Shown: in pieces, positions 54,236 to 64,000 of the stretch
Layout: every line of letters begins with the position of its first letter
Numbering within the stretch: position 1 is the stretch's first letter
Origin: Haematobia irritans
Lineage: Eukaryota; Arthropoda; Insecta; Diptera; Muscidae
Direction of reading: 5' to 3'
Length of the DNA: 64,000 bases
Assembly: GCF_050003625.1 (NCBI RefSeq)
Contig: NC_134398.1
Coordinates: 83,701,983-83,765,982, forward strand
Program-made: the position numbers and the translations under genes
The notes under the pieces: generated by a model
The model's input: the letters and a program-made list of their open reading frames with translations, nothing else
Told to the model about the DNA's origin: nothing
The model's database searches: none

Positions 54236-55263
54236 TCACCCTTATTCCTGAAGTCGCCCTCGCCGTCGCTTTTTGTCGCTTTTCTTCAGTCGCCACTAAT
54301 TGGTATTCCGTTCGTCGATATATTCTGCTATTGAAGAAAATCGGTATTCCTGGTGTCGCTTTTTGTCGCCAACATCGTCGCTTTTTGTCGCCTTTAAATT
54401 TACCAGCGAATAGTTTAGTGTTTAATTTTTGAAGAAGTTTTTTAGACTTTATTAATCGAACAATTGAAAAATAAATGTAAAAAATGGATATTGGTAAGAG
54501 GTAAAGTGACTAATCTTCAACAATTAAAAAAAATGGAAAAAATCAGTATATATAGCAGTTATGGTCATCACATTCAAATCATAGAAAAGAATACTGTACA
54601 ATTAAAGTAAACGTGTTGATTTTCAATTCCATTTATTTTTAATAGAAATCCTTCAAGGCCAATGTATTTTATTTAGCACCAAACTTAGGTAACAATTGTG
54701 TCGAACTTTGAATGATCCTTGGACACATAATGTCAACGTCGTTCCAATTGTATATGCCGGATATTGTTATTGTACTAATATAGATATCTAAATCATTTCC
54801 CGAGTCAAATTTATCATTTATTTTGATTTTCCAAGTCAACAATGGATTACAAACAAACAGCATTTTAAACGCAAATAATTAAAATTCAGTTTTGCACATC
54901 AGCTGATTGTTTTCTTTCACGATGATCCGTGTGCCATTGATCTCAGCGTCGTCGCCATTTTTGTAGTTTTGGAAGCTTTAACTGTCCTCGAATATATATC
55001 CACATTTTTTTCCGCGTCAAATTAAATATTTTTTCTTGATTTTCCGACTTAGAATTGCGTCAGAAATAAAAATATTTTAACCCGAAAAAATTAATTTTTT
55101 TTTTGCACATCAGCTGATTGTTTTCTAGTGATATCGGGTATTGTAATTGGTACAAAAAATAATCGTCGTCGTCGCCGTCGCCACTTCGCAGGAATACCAA
55201 ATGAATGACGAGACGACTTAAAAGCGACGGCGAGAGCGAGGGCGACTTCAGGAATAAGGGTGA
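54236..55263. mobile_element. MITE E, about 1.03 kb, with GTCGCC-rich inverted ends
   Basis: TCACCCTTATTCCTGAAGTC and GCCCTCGCCGTCGC at the left are inverted at the right (gcgacggcgagagcgagggc, gacttcaggaataagggtga). The right half holds a diverged tandem duplication of about 210 bp, each copy ending gcacatcagctgattgtttt (54893, 55107). No transposase. A possible 3-bp AAT duplication flanks it. Confidence 0.7.
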
Positions 55264-55447
55264 ATATATCGTCTTGTTGGAGCAATGAACACAACATTAC
55301 ATTTTTATTTAAACCAATTAAAAACTTTATTGAAAGTAACAGTAAAAATCAATTAATTTTTTAATCAAGACTACTTTTAATTTCCAATTAATTCTGAGAT
55401 TGATACTATATACTTTTGTGATTGAAGCAATATCAATTAAAAAACAT
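55264..55447. repeat. fragment related to MITE C
   Basis: From 55325 it is built of the same words as 33136-33424 (aatcaattaattttttaat, gattgatactata, tgtgattgaag, atatcaattaaaaa). The ends are lost. Confidence 0.45.
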
Positions 55448-55700
55448 GTGAGTAAAGTAGAGTCTGGCGGGGCCGACTATATCATTCCCTAAACCACATA
55501 GTGAATTAGTAAACATAAGCATTTGTGAGCTATCATTGAAACAGGTTTGGGAAATTACCCGTTTCCTTATTTAAGAAAATTAAGGGGTACGTATTTATGG
55601 GAGCTTTATCTTAATCCGAACAGAAATGTCTGGTATTAGGAGCTATACTTGATTTTATACCTTCAAAGATAGTAGGCCACTAATATTGAGTCCATTATTA
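55448..55700 (-). repeat. mini-me-like repeat, inverted 3' end fragment
   Basis: gtgagtaaagtagagtctgg, cggggccgac and tata-cattccct are the inverse of the family 3' end at 4750-4800, followed by diverged sequence (tatgggagcttta). Confidence 0.55.
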
Positions 55701-56619
55701 ATTAGTATTGCTTTTGTGCAAATCGAGTACTACCCAGCTACTACTACTTGAATTAATTTATAAATAACAATTAATTTATAATAAAGCAACTAAAAGTAGC
55801 TCCACCCTTTTTCTAACCAAAAATAATTGGGAGTTGTTATAAAGGCACAACTTTAAAAGCGCTTCCAAAAATGTCCTCACAAAGAGGTTAATTATTTTAA
55901 CTGCACAGGAAGTGTTTTAGTTCAATTTTTATAACTCGTTTTTTATATTTTTAATGGGTATTTTTTGTTTCAAATAGGATAAAATAAGTAAGAATTAATA
56001 AAAAGATACAAATTATTTAAATTATGTCGAAAAAATGCTATTTTCATTCTAGAAAAATTGCGAATTTTGAAGATATTTTAAGTCAAACATTACCATTTCC
56101 CATTATTTATATTTATATCACAAGTTTTTTTTAATTCACATTCAAAACACTGAATTCGGATCACACCTTAAGAAGTGATGCAAATTCAGTTCAACGGTTG
56201 TTGAAATGGCGGGCATCCTCCCTATGACATGCTCATTTTAAATTCATCGCTTCTGCACCACTTCCGGACACAAAAAGAAAATTTTCACTACTTTTTGACG
56301 ATTCTTTTTTTTTTGCAGCGTTATTAAGACATTCACTTATGTAAGAATAGTTTAAATATCAATGAACAAAAAATAAAGGTGCTTTAGTTATTATACTAAA
56401 CATAAATTTAGGACTTAAATCACAAATTCAACCACAGTTTTATTTCATAAATTAAAAATTTTAAATTTTTCTGGGGGGTCTAAGTCCCCTCCCCAGAGGC
56501 CTTCCTACGCTTATGGTAACCAAATATCATTGCAATTTGCATTACCGGTAGTAAGTGTCATTACACGTTGCATTACATTGCGTGAGTTATAATAACTAAC
56601 ATAGAATGACAATAATAAA
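55701..56619. other. AT-rich, no feature recognised
   Basis: About 0.9 kb with no convincing open frame or repeat. Confidence 0.3.
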
Positions 56620-56799
56620 TACTTCTCACATATAAATGTTTGTCCGATTGGGCAAAAATACCCACATTTTCCTTGTAAAATCGCCACTGCTAAGTCGAAA
56701 ACTTGTAAAAATTGCTATATTTCTAATACATAACAGGTTGGCTGATAAGTCCCCGGTCTAACATAGAAAAACACATTTTTTTGTCAAAATTCGTTTTTA

Positions 56800-57818
56800 T
56801 TATTCAACATAGTTCCCTTCAAGAGCGATACAACGATTATAACGACCTTCCAATTTTTTGATACCATTTTGGTAGTACTCCTTCGGTTTTGCCTCAAAAT
56901 AGGCCTCAGTTTCGGCGATCACCTCTTCATTGCAGCCAAATTTTTTCCCTGCGAGCCTCCTTTTGAGGTCCGAGAACAAGAAAAAGTCGCTGGGGGCCAG
57001 ATCTGGAGAATACGGTGGGTGGGGAAGCAATTCGAAGCCCAATTCATGAATTTTTGCCATCGTTCTCAACGACTTGTGGCACGGTGCGTTGTCTTGGTTG
57101 AACAACACTTTTTTCTTCTTCATATCGGGCCATTTTGCCGCGATTTCGACCTTCAAACGCTCCAATAACGCCATATAATAGTCACTGTTGATGGTTTTTC
57201 CCTTCTCGAGATAATCGATAAAAATTATTCCATGCGCATCCCAAAAATAACTTATAATACCCTGTTCCACAGTGTGGAGCAGGGTATAAACAGAGGCCAT
57301 TACTTTGCCAGCGGACTTTTGAGTCTTTCCACGCTTCGAAGACGGTTCACCGGTCGCTGTCCACTCAGCCGACTGTCGATTGGACTCAGGAGTGTAGTGA
57401 TGGATCCATGCTTCATCCATTGTCACATATCGACGGAAAAACTCGGGTGTATTACGAGTTAACAGCTGCAAACATCGCTCAGAATCATCAACACGTTGTT
57501 GTTTTTGGTCAAATGTGAGCGCGGCACCTATTTTGCACAGAGCTTCCGCATATCCAAATATTGATGAATGATATGACCAACACGTTCCTTTGATATCTTT
57601 AAGGCCTCTGCTATCTCGATCAACTTCATTTTACGGTCACTCAAAATCATTTTGTGGATTTTTTTGATGTTTTCGTCGGTAACCACCTCTTTCGGGCGTC
57701 CACTGCGTTCACCGTCCTCCGTGCTCATTTCACCACGTTTGAATTTTGCATACCAATCAATTATTGTTGATTTCCCTGGGGCAGAGTCCGGAAACTCATT
57801 AAAGGGTGATACGGTCAA
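56800..57818 (-). pseudogene. mariner transposase (DD34D), broken
   Basis: Minus strand. 57800-57528: FPDSAPGKSTIIDWYAKF and ENIKKIHKMILSDRKMKLIE (helix-turn-helix DNA-binding part), ending at KLCAK where TAG replaces a conserved Trp codon. After a frameshift, 57471-56800: VTMDEAWIHHY (first Asp), LFNQDNAPCHKS (second Asp) and HPPYSPDLAPSDFFLFSDLK (third Asp, 34 residues after the second). The C-terminus YNRCIALEGNYVE is intact. Between the first two Asp there is a 14-codon insert (57247-57288). The N-terminal residues lie beyond the nested element, at about 59064-59150. Confidence 0.9.
57247..57288. repeat. 42-bp in-frame palindromic insert in mariner transposase
   Basis: tataatacc-ctgttccacag and gtggagcagggtata form an imperfect palindrome. 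It lies between codons MASV and FWDAHG, which are adjacent in the family. The same palindrome (ttatacccttcaccac ... gtggtacagggtataa) starts the mini-me-like repeat at 3243-3280. The frame stays open. Confidence 0.85.
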
Positions 57819-59062
57819 AATTTGGTCAAGGAAAAACGCGTGTAAATCGGTGAAATCGTTTATTTAAAAAATCAAATTAAATTTCTTTTTCAAGTTCAAT
57901 TAGTATAAAATTCAGGAAAAATATTCAGTTAGGCTTTCGCTTTTCCAAATCCGAATTGCCGGGCCTCACGCTTGACACCTGCCATCAGATTTTGTACAGC
58001 CACCTTGTCCACCTTCTTCGCCGCAGAAAGCCAGTTTGCCTTGAACTGCTGCTCGTCCTTAGCAGTTTTTTTTTTGGTCTTCTTTAGGTTCCGCTTGACA
58101 ATAGCCCAGAATTTCTCAATTGGGCGGAGCTCTGCACGTTGTTGGCGGCGTACCACTCCATGGCCTTTTTACCGTAATGGCAAGATGCAAAATCCGGCCA
58201 AAACAGTACGGAACAACCGTGTTTCTTCAGGAAAGGCAGCAGACGTTTATTCAAACACTCTTCCACGTAAATTTCTTGGTTGACAGTCCCGGAAGCTATG
58301 AAAATGCTGCTTTTCAAGCCACAGGTACAGATGGCTTGCCAAACCAGATATTTCTTTGCGAACTTTGACTTTATGTGCTTGACTTTATCTGCTACCTTCC
58401 CCCTTCCTTTTGCCGTATAAAACTCCTGTCCCGGAAGCTGCTTGTAGTCGCCTTCGACGTAGGTTTCGTCGTCCATTACCACGCAGTCAAACTTCGTCAG
58501 CATCGTCGTGTACAGCCTCCGGGATCGCGCTTTGGCCGTCATATTTTGTTTATCATCGCGATTTGGATTCACTACCTTCTTGTAAGTCGATAGTCCGGCT
58601 CGTTTTTTGGCTCGATGCACGGTTGTAGACGATACACCCAGCTTATTTGCGGCATCTCGGAGAGAGAGGTTAGGGTTTCGCTTGAAACTACCGGAAACTC
58701 TCTTTGTCGTCTCAGCGGCTTCCGGTTTTCGATTTCCACCCGATGCAGACTTCCTGGCTTTCGACAAACGTTCCCCAAACACTTTAATTACATTTGTAAC
58801 GGTTGATTTGGCAACTTTTAGCGATTTTGCCGGCTTTGCGTGCGAGTAGCTCGGATTTTCGCGATGCGCGAGCAAAATTTTGATACGCTGCTCTTCTTGC
58901 TTGGACGGCATTTTGACAACTGAAGAGTGAATTCCAAAATCAAAATAGGAGCAACATTCTACACACACACCTTCAAAATGAGGGGTGTTCAGGTTTTTTA
59001 AATGCAAAATTGAAAGAAATACGTCAAGTTTATATTGACCAAATTTTGACCGTATCACCCTT
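57802..59062 (-). mobile_element. Tc1-like element nested in mariner
   Basis: AAGGGTGATACGGTCAAAAT and TTGGTC at the left with the exact inverse at the right, flanked by TA (57800-57801, 59063-59064). It was inserted between the Asp and Asn codons of a mariner TWL-D-NEFPD segment. 1.26 kb, a normal Tc1 length. Confidence 0.9.
57929..58915 (-). pseudogene. Tc1-like transposase (DDE), frameshifted
   Basis: Minus ATG at 58911 (MPSKQEEQRIKILLAHR). Two helix-turn-helix segments lie at residues 1-110 (AKSLKVAKSTVTNVIKVF; NLSLRDAANKLGVSSTTVHR). Catalytic: VVMDDETYVEGDY (first Asp) and LFWPDFASCHYGKKAMEWY (second Asp), then after YAANNVQ a deletion of about a dozen residues with a frameshift at about 58142, and in the new frame AELRPIEKFWAIVKRNLKK, the catalytic Glu. 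It ends with FGFGKAKA at 57929. The two frames together otherwise look complete, so the break may be young. Confidence 0.9.
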
Positions 59063-60230
59063 TATCAAGCCAAGTTTTTGCTTCCACCGTATTTTTCCCT
59101 TCAGAAAACAGTATTTTATCAAAACACGAAATTCCTTTTTGCCATTTTTTTCACAATAACAAAAGTTGCTTCACAAAAGACGCTCTATCTCACAAACTAA
59201 TTGCTTACAGACGTCAAATTTTGACACTAATCATTTGAAGGTTGGTACTATATAAAAATAATATGCATTTAATACTAGCGACGCCATCTATGTGTCAGAC
59301 CGGGGACTTATCAGCCAACCTGTTATCTATCGTCCTATAAATCATAAATGCACTTTTGTGAAGTTGCCTAAAAATTGCTTTAGATTTATATATTTCCCGT
59401 ATTTGTTACTAACATTGTGTTCCAGGGCAATATCCAGCTTAAATTTTAGTTGTGTTCCTTTACCTTACTCGTAGTAAAAAGTAGTAAAAGAGAGAAATAT
59501 TGAAAATACTCTCAGAGTTCGAAATTTGTTATATGTACAGGATACTTTTATATCGCAATTATTTTGACAAATGACAGCTTTGTTTTAGCAGGAAACTTTG
59601 AAATCCTTATTGCGATGGAAAGGAACTATGGTTTTTACTGTGTTATTAATAGTACTCCTTGTGCAAAATTTGAAATCAAAGTAAAACTCTGACTTCTGGG
59701 CCATATAAGTACAGTAATACCACATATTATCAGTATCTTATATCGGGGGTTTGTCATTCCGTTTGTAACGCATACAAATAATGATTTCTGACTACAGAAA
59801 GTATATATAGTCTAGATCAGGGAGAAATTATAAGACGATATAACGATGTCCGTCTGTTTGGCTATGTGTTGTAATCACGCTACATCCTTCAATAAAAAAC
59901 TTATAGTGTTGACATTTTGCGCAGACACGTATTTTGTCTACTAGCAGGTCAAGTTCGAAGATGGGCTACATCGGCCTAAGTTTCGATTTTGTCCCCATAT
60001 AAACCGACCCCCCAGTTGTGGTCTTCAGCACATAGACATTAAAACTTTTATCCGATTTGCATGAAATTCAGAACATGCTTAAATTATATGTATATAAAAC
60101 TTTATTTTTTTATATATAGAATCCAAAAAATTTGAAGGGATCGAGATGGTATCGGATATGTAGATCTACAAAGTGGTACAGGGTATATTATAGTCGGCTC
60201 CGCCCGACTTTAGACTTCCCTTATTTGTTT

Positions 60231-60917
60231 ATTTCTATTTAAAGCGAGGATTTAGTTTACGTTTAATTTTACTTAGATGAATATATTCCTCCATGTTCTG
60301 ATATTCGTAAACGCAAGAATAAACTTTTCTTATAAGGAAATAACCAAGATACCCTCGGCCTTTAATCCAATTTCATTTTCATGGCCGAAGGTATGCCTGG
60401 GGTGAAGTACTTTTCTCCTAGGACACGCGTATTTAAATGTAATCCAAGGCGATTCCAATTTATAAATTGTTATTTCTTTTTGATTACGATTACCTACAAG
60501 ATTAGCGGGTAATGATAGTTTTTGCTGGGTACATTTATGTAAGAGCTATATGTAAGTCTGCATAAGATCGGCCAATACATCTTAATTTGAAATTTTAGTA
60601 ACATTGGTTAATGGCCAAATTTGTGAAAATTGGGAAATACGTATTGGGTATATATGGGATGTATATCAAAATCTGAACCGATATTTATTTATTTTTTATT
60701 TAATTTATTTATTTATTCTCTTCTTCGGACAGGCCGAATATTATGTACCTCCACCATGGATTGCGTAGAAACTTCTACGAAAGACTGTCATCCACTATCG
60801 AATTACTTGGGCTGTGGTATCTTAAATCGTTTTCTAAATTGTGAGTTAGTCCATACGTGGTATATATTAGACAAAAAAGGTATGTGTAGGTTAGTCTACA
60901 AAGGTATGTGTAGGTTA
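60231..60917. other. no gene; anonymous with scattered repeat text
   Basis: Nothing coding recognised. At 60678-60715 a tattta-rich tract precedes the SINE-like repeat. Confidence 0.3.
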
Positions 60918-61193
60918 GTCTACAAAAGTTTTTCAGCGGTGGATTATCCCACCTCAGTAATGCTGGTGACATTTCTGAGGGTTTCAAAGCTTCTCTAAGT
61001 GGTTTCACTGGAATGTGGAACGCCGTTCGGACTAGGCTATAAAAAGGAGGTTCCTTGTCATTGAGCTTAACATGGAATCGGGCAGCACTCAGTGATAAGA
61101 GAGAAGTTCACCACTGTGGTATCACAATGGACTGAATAGTCTAAGTGAGCCTGATACATCGGGCTGCCACATAACCTAACCTAACCTAGTCTA
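60918..61193 (+). repeat. SINE-like repeat with CCTAA tail, best copy
   Basis: tttttcagcggtggattatc, then tgctggtgacatttctgagg, ggctataaaaaggaggttcc, ctgaatagtctaagtgagcc, tgatacatcgggctgccac, ending ataacctaacctaacctag. Partial copies lie at 2440-2720 and 54088-54190, and part of its 3' end lies in the LINE at 32440-32480. It is about 275 bp and non-coding. No certain A or B box, although gttcggact (61027) is B-box-like. Confidence 0.65.
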
Positions 61194-62387
61194 CAAATAA
61201 TTACGAATCGATATGGACTTTTGCACGGTACGTAGGGAGCCGGAATTGAAATATGGGGGTCGCTTATATGGGGGCTATATACAATTATGAACTTTATGTG
61301 GACCAATTTTTGTGTGATTGGGGATTGATTTATCTGAGGGCTATATATAACTATGGACCGATATGGACCTAGTTAGGCATGGTTGTTAACGGCCATATAC
61401 TAGCACAATGTAACAAATTTCAACTGACTCGGATGAAATTTGCTCTTCCAAGAGGCTCCAAAACCAAATCTCGGGATCGGTTTATATGGGGGCTATATAC
61501 GATTATGGACCGATATGGACCACTTTTGGCATGGTTGTTAAATATCATATACTACCACCACGTACAAATTTCAACCAGATCGGATGAATTTTGCTTCTCC
61601 CATCTGGGGATCGGTTTATATGGGGGCTATATATAATTATGGACTGATATGAACCAATTCCTACATGGTTGTTGGATACCATATACTAACATCACGTACC
61701 AAATTTCAACCGAATCGGATGAATTTTGCTCTTCCAAGGGGATCCGGAGGTCAAATCTGGGGATCGGTTTATATGGGGGCTATATATAATTATGGACCGA
61801 TTTCGACCAATTTTTGCATGGGTGTTTGAGGCCATATATTAACACCACATACCAAATATCAACTGAATCAGATGAATTTTGGTCTTCCAAGAGGCTCCGG
61901 AGGTCAAATCTGGTGATCGGTTTATATGGGGGATATATATAATTATGCACCGATGTCGACCAATTTTTGCATAGTTGTTAGAGACCATAGACTAACACCA
62001 TGTACCAAATTTTAGCCGAATCGGATGAAATTTGCTTCTCTTAGAGGCTCCGCAAGCCAAATCGGGGGATCGGTTTATATGGGGGCTATATATAATTTAT
62101 TTATTTATTTTCTTGGCGAATCCAAGCCGCAAAGCCATATACGGATTCCAAAACTACACAAACAGCAATAATGACCAATTTTTGCATAGTTGTTAGAGAC
62201 CATAGACTAACACCATGTACCAAATTTTAGCCGAATCGGATGAAATTTGCTTCTCTTAGAGGCTCCGCAAGCCAAATCGGGGGATCGGTTTATATGGGGG
62301 CTATATATAATTTATTTATTTATTTTCTTGGCGAATCCAAGCCGCAAAGCCATATACGGATTCCAAAACTACACAAACAGCAATAAT
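61194..62387 (+). repeat. tandem array, about 150-bp units (tatatgggggctatata type)
   Basis: gatcggtttatatgggggct recurs near 61475, 61609, 61761, 61915, 62070 and 62285, each preceded by a ctcttccaagaggctcc-like stretch and followed by ataattatggaccgatatg and accaatttttgcat. Related in plan and wording (caaatttcaaccgaatcgga) to the 153-bp array at 3738. Confidence 0.85.
61958..62387 (+). repeat. perfect 215-bp tandem duplication
   Basis: 61958-62172 and 62173-62387 read identically by eye, including an attttcttggcgaatccaag segment foreign to the array units. Recent duplication or misassembly. Confidence 0.85.
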
Positions 62388-62463
62388 TACAAATTATAAA
62401 AATTATGAGCTTAAAAACTAGAAATTAATAAAAAAAATAGTATCAATAAGTGTCGAACCTTTT

Positions 62464-63524
62464 CTAAGGTGACGACATCAAAAGGAGGCAATCCCTCTCG
62501 AAAGAGATTCAAGGAACGAAGAAATGCTTTGTTTATCCTAAAGAAATTAGGATCAGTCGACCCAAGCACGTAGTCGGCTAAGCAAAGCGATTCCTTAAAA
62601 TGGGCTCAAGGAATTCTTGAAGCTGGAAAAAGGGAACGATCACCGGATGAGCTACCATCCTCTAAACGGGATCAAAGATCGTTTGCCTCAGTTGCAAAAG
62701 ACAGCCTTATGATGGCTATTATTAATAAAGGAGCTTTGGACGGTATGATTCCATGGCAAAAATGGGGGGAAATTGAGAACGCGATGCCTGGTGTCTACTC
62801 AGAGGTGCGAAAAAAGTTTCCCGGACCAAGTCCTCGACGGCAAGATGCTAGATGGTATCAAGGACGATATAAGTTAATAGCTTTTGCAGACCAGAGGTCT
62901 ATGGATTGCTTTAAAGCTGCATTGATGCTAATTGGTGAAGTTTGGGAAGGAGCCGCTTTGGAGTTAGTCGATAAAAAAGACATACCGGCTAAACCTAGAG
63001 CACATGCATGGATACCGGCAAACCCTCCTGATCCTGAGTCAATACTAGAGAGACTAAAAGAATGTAACCCAGATCTTCCAACCGCCGATTGGAAGGTTGG
63101 TCGTTTGGATGAGGTGGATGGACCAAGACGGCATGCGGTATTTATATTAAACATAGAGTCGCTGCCACATCTAGCCCAGACCCAAGGACGCGTAAGTTAT
63201 GGCTTTCATGATATCCATATGAAGGTATACAAAAGCGATCAGCCAAAGGATTCCGAAACGGACAAGCCTCCGGTAGAGTCAGCAGTGGAAAAATCTCCTA
63301 GCGAAGCCGAAGGAGACATAAAACCTGCAGACTATGGCGAAAATCATATGCGGGAAGTTTCTACAGGCTCAAGCCTCACCAAAACTGAACCGCGGATTGT
63401 TGCGAGAGTCACCGAGATCTGTGAAGAGGAAGCCCTTGATGACTCAATTGAAGCGGCTGATGTGACGGTGGTTGAAAATTTGGATGGTTCTACGGTTCCT
63501 CCAGATAAATCTTCACCATTGTAA
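62464..63524 (+). pseudogene. LOA-type LINE ORF1 (DUF4780-like), one in-frame stop
   Basis: Same frame from about 62464 (basic SKGGNPSRKRFKERR) to TAA 63522, interrupted by TAG at 62571. The stretch after it is open (first ATG 62709, 271 codons). The middle reads WEGAALELVDKKDIPAKPRA, AWIPANPPDPESILERLKEC, NPDLPTADWKVGRLDEVDGP, then a hydrophobic AVFILNIESL and VSYGFHDIHMKVY, the DUF4780 region of LOA/Bilbo ORF1 proteins as I know it. The C-terminus is acidic and serine-rich. ORF1 presumably binds element RNA. The stop may be read through or fatal. Confidence 0.75.
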
Positions 63525-64000
63525 GGCCGCTTGTGCTGCCTTAAAAGTTCTCCTGATGAAAGGAGACATAGATATAGTTCTTATTCAAGAACCATACATA
63601 TATAAGGACAAGATCTGTGAATTAAGCACTCCGGGTTTCAAACTTTTGCATAATACCGGTACCGATATAAATCGAGCATGTATAATTGCTAAAAACGAAC
63701 TAAACTTGTTTCTGCTTCCTTCATTGAGCAATGCAGACACTGTCGTAGCCAGTCTAGAGATATCCACATGCAAATATTGGGTATCTTCGGTCTACATGGG
63801 ACATGATAGGGAGATGCCACCCTGTGCCGTTAAGACCTTAGTTGAGGAGTCACTAAAAACAAAGACAAAACTCATTATGGGATGCGATGCAAATGCACAT
63901 CATAGTATTTGGGGAAGTAGTGATACTAATGCAAGGGGAGAGTCGCTAATAGAGTTTATTTTGCGTACTAACCTGGTAGTTTGCAATAAGGGAGATGCAC
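63484..64000 (+). CDS. LOA-type LINE ORF2, endonuclease N-terminus (partial)
   Basis: Open to the window end. ATG at 63484 lies 41 bases before the ORF1 stop in another frame, an overlap usual in LINEs. Residues 5-15 LQINLHHCKAA give the catalytic Asn. VLIQEPYIYKDKIC has the catalytic Glu. CKYWVSSVYM and KLIMGCDANAHHSIWGSSD follow, with the Asp/Asn and His of the active site. The frame has no stop through 172 codons; RT and any RNase H lie outside. Confidence 0.8.
   Translation, partial: MVLRFLQINLHHCKAACAALKVLLMKGDIDIVLIQEPYIYKDKICELSTPGFKLLHNTGTDINRACIIAKNELNLFLLPSLSNADTVVASLEISTCKYWVSSVYMGHDREMPPCAVKTLVEESLKTKTKLIMGCDANAHHSIWGSSDTNARGESLIEFILRTNLVVCNKGDA

Larger units (their letters stand above)
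56733..59323 (-). mobile_element. mariner element (DD34D), containing a Tc1-like element
   Basis: ACAGGTTGGCTGATAAGTCC at the left and its inverse at the right, flanked by TA (56731-56732, 59324-59325). It is about 1.3 kb without the nested element 57802-59062, the usual mariner length. Its transposase on the minus strand is broken by the nested insertion, a stop, a frameshift and a 42-bp insert. Confidence 0.9.
56620..60230 (+). repeat. mini-me-like repeat, split by a mariner
   Basis: 56640-56732 and 59326-59470 match 4360-4590 (cattttccttgt-aaatcgcc, actgct-agtcgaaaa, ttctaatacata, then ataaatcataaa-c, gaagtt-cctaaaaattgctt). The 3' end at 60173-60228 (acaaagtggtacagggtata, tatagtcggctccgcccgac) is intact. 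The mariner sits at TA in ttctaatacaTAtat. Confidence 0.7.
62388..64000 (+). mobile_element. LOA-type LINE, 5' part, runs off the window
   Basis: Carries an ORF1 with the DUF4780-like fold and the start of ORF2 (endonuclease). The 5' boundary lies between the array end and about 62464 and is not defined. Confidence 0.75.

Noticed and set aside
61172..61193. Telomere array
   Set aside because: Only three to four CCTAA units at the end of a SINE-like body in the middle of a contig.

Overview
The window is a transposon-dense stretch of a dipteran genome, most likely a calyptrate (muscid-type) fly. The reasons are a spliced insect-type cytosolic malate dehydrogenase gene, several copies of an interspersed repeat with the (TA)n and (GTCY)n layout I know as mini-me of Diptera, and BEL, gypsy, Penelope, I, CR1, LOA and mariner elements, with high A+T throughout. 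Mdh1 (52.7-53.7 kb, minus strand) is the only host gene I can support. Almost everything else is mobile or repetitive, mostly broken by insertions, frameshifts and stops.

Layout. 0-3.2 kb: decayed LINE reverse transcriptase and SINE-like debris. 3.2-4.8 kb: a mini-me-like repeat with a (GTCT)n microsatellite and a 153-bp tandem array. 4.8-7.3 kb: a LINE 3' end, then a dispersed repeat carrying a mariner-type element and a short hAT-type element; copy A of this repeat at 0.64-0.96 kb keeps both empty target sites. 7.3-11 kb: tRNA-related SINE-like pieces and an AT-rich element. 11.2-16 kb: a Jockey-type LINE with a 14-bp target duplication, a 2A-like NPGP motif, and its own RT split by a 1.2-kb TIR element. 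16-18.4 kb: tandem and inverted repeats, an assembly gap and a long (AT)n. 18.9-21.3 kb: three TIR elements, one nested. 21.5-24.5 kb: an I-type LINE.

24.5-51.5 kb is one nested stack. A BEL/Pao retrotransposon holds a Penelope-like element (with a 3' hammerhead ribozyme) in its 5' LTR, an antisense I-type LINE in its integrase, and a minus-strand gypsy element in its 3' LTR. The gypsy element contains a TA-flanked TIR element in one LTR, a MITE in its RT, a SINE-tail-like insert before its integrase, and a CR1-type LINE with long open frames in its gag. 51.5-53.9 kb: flank and Mdh1. 54-60.2 kb: a 1-kb TIR element, then a mini-me-like repeat holding a mariner that holds a Tc1-like element. 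60.2-62.4 kb: SINE-like repeat and tandem array. 62.4-64 kb: start of a LOA-type LINE whose ORF2 runs off the window.

Most worth following up: the hammerhead ribozyme; the 2A-like motif; an in-phase three-exon gene model inside the 37.95-39.69 kb TIR element; a 42-bp palindrome inserted in frame in the mariner transposase that matches the terminal hairpin of the mini-me-like repeat; and several insertions dated by paralogous empty sites.
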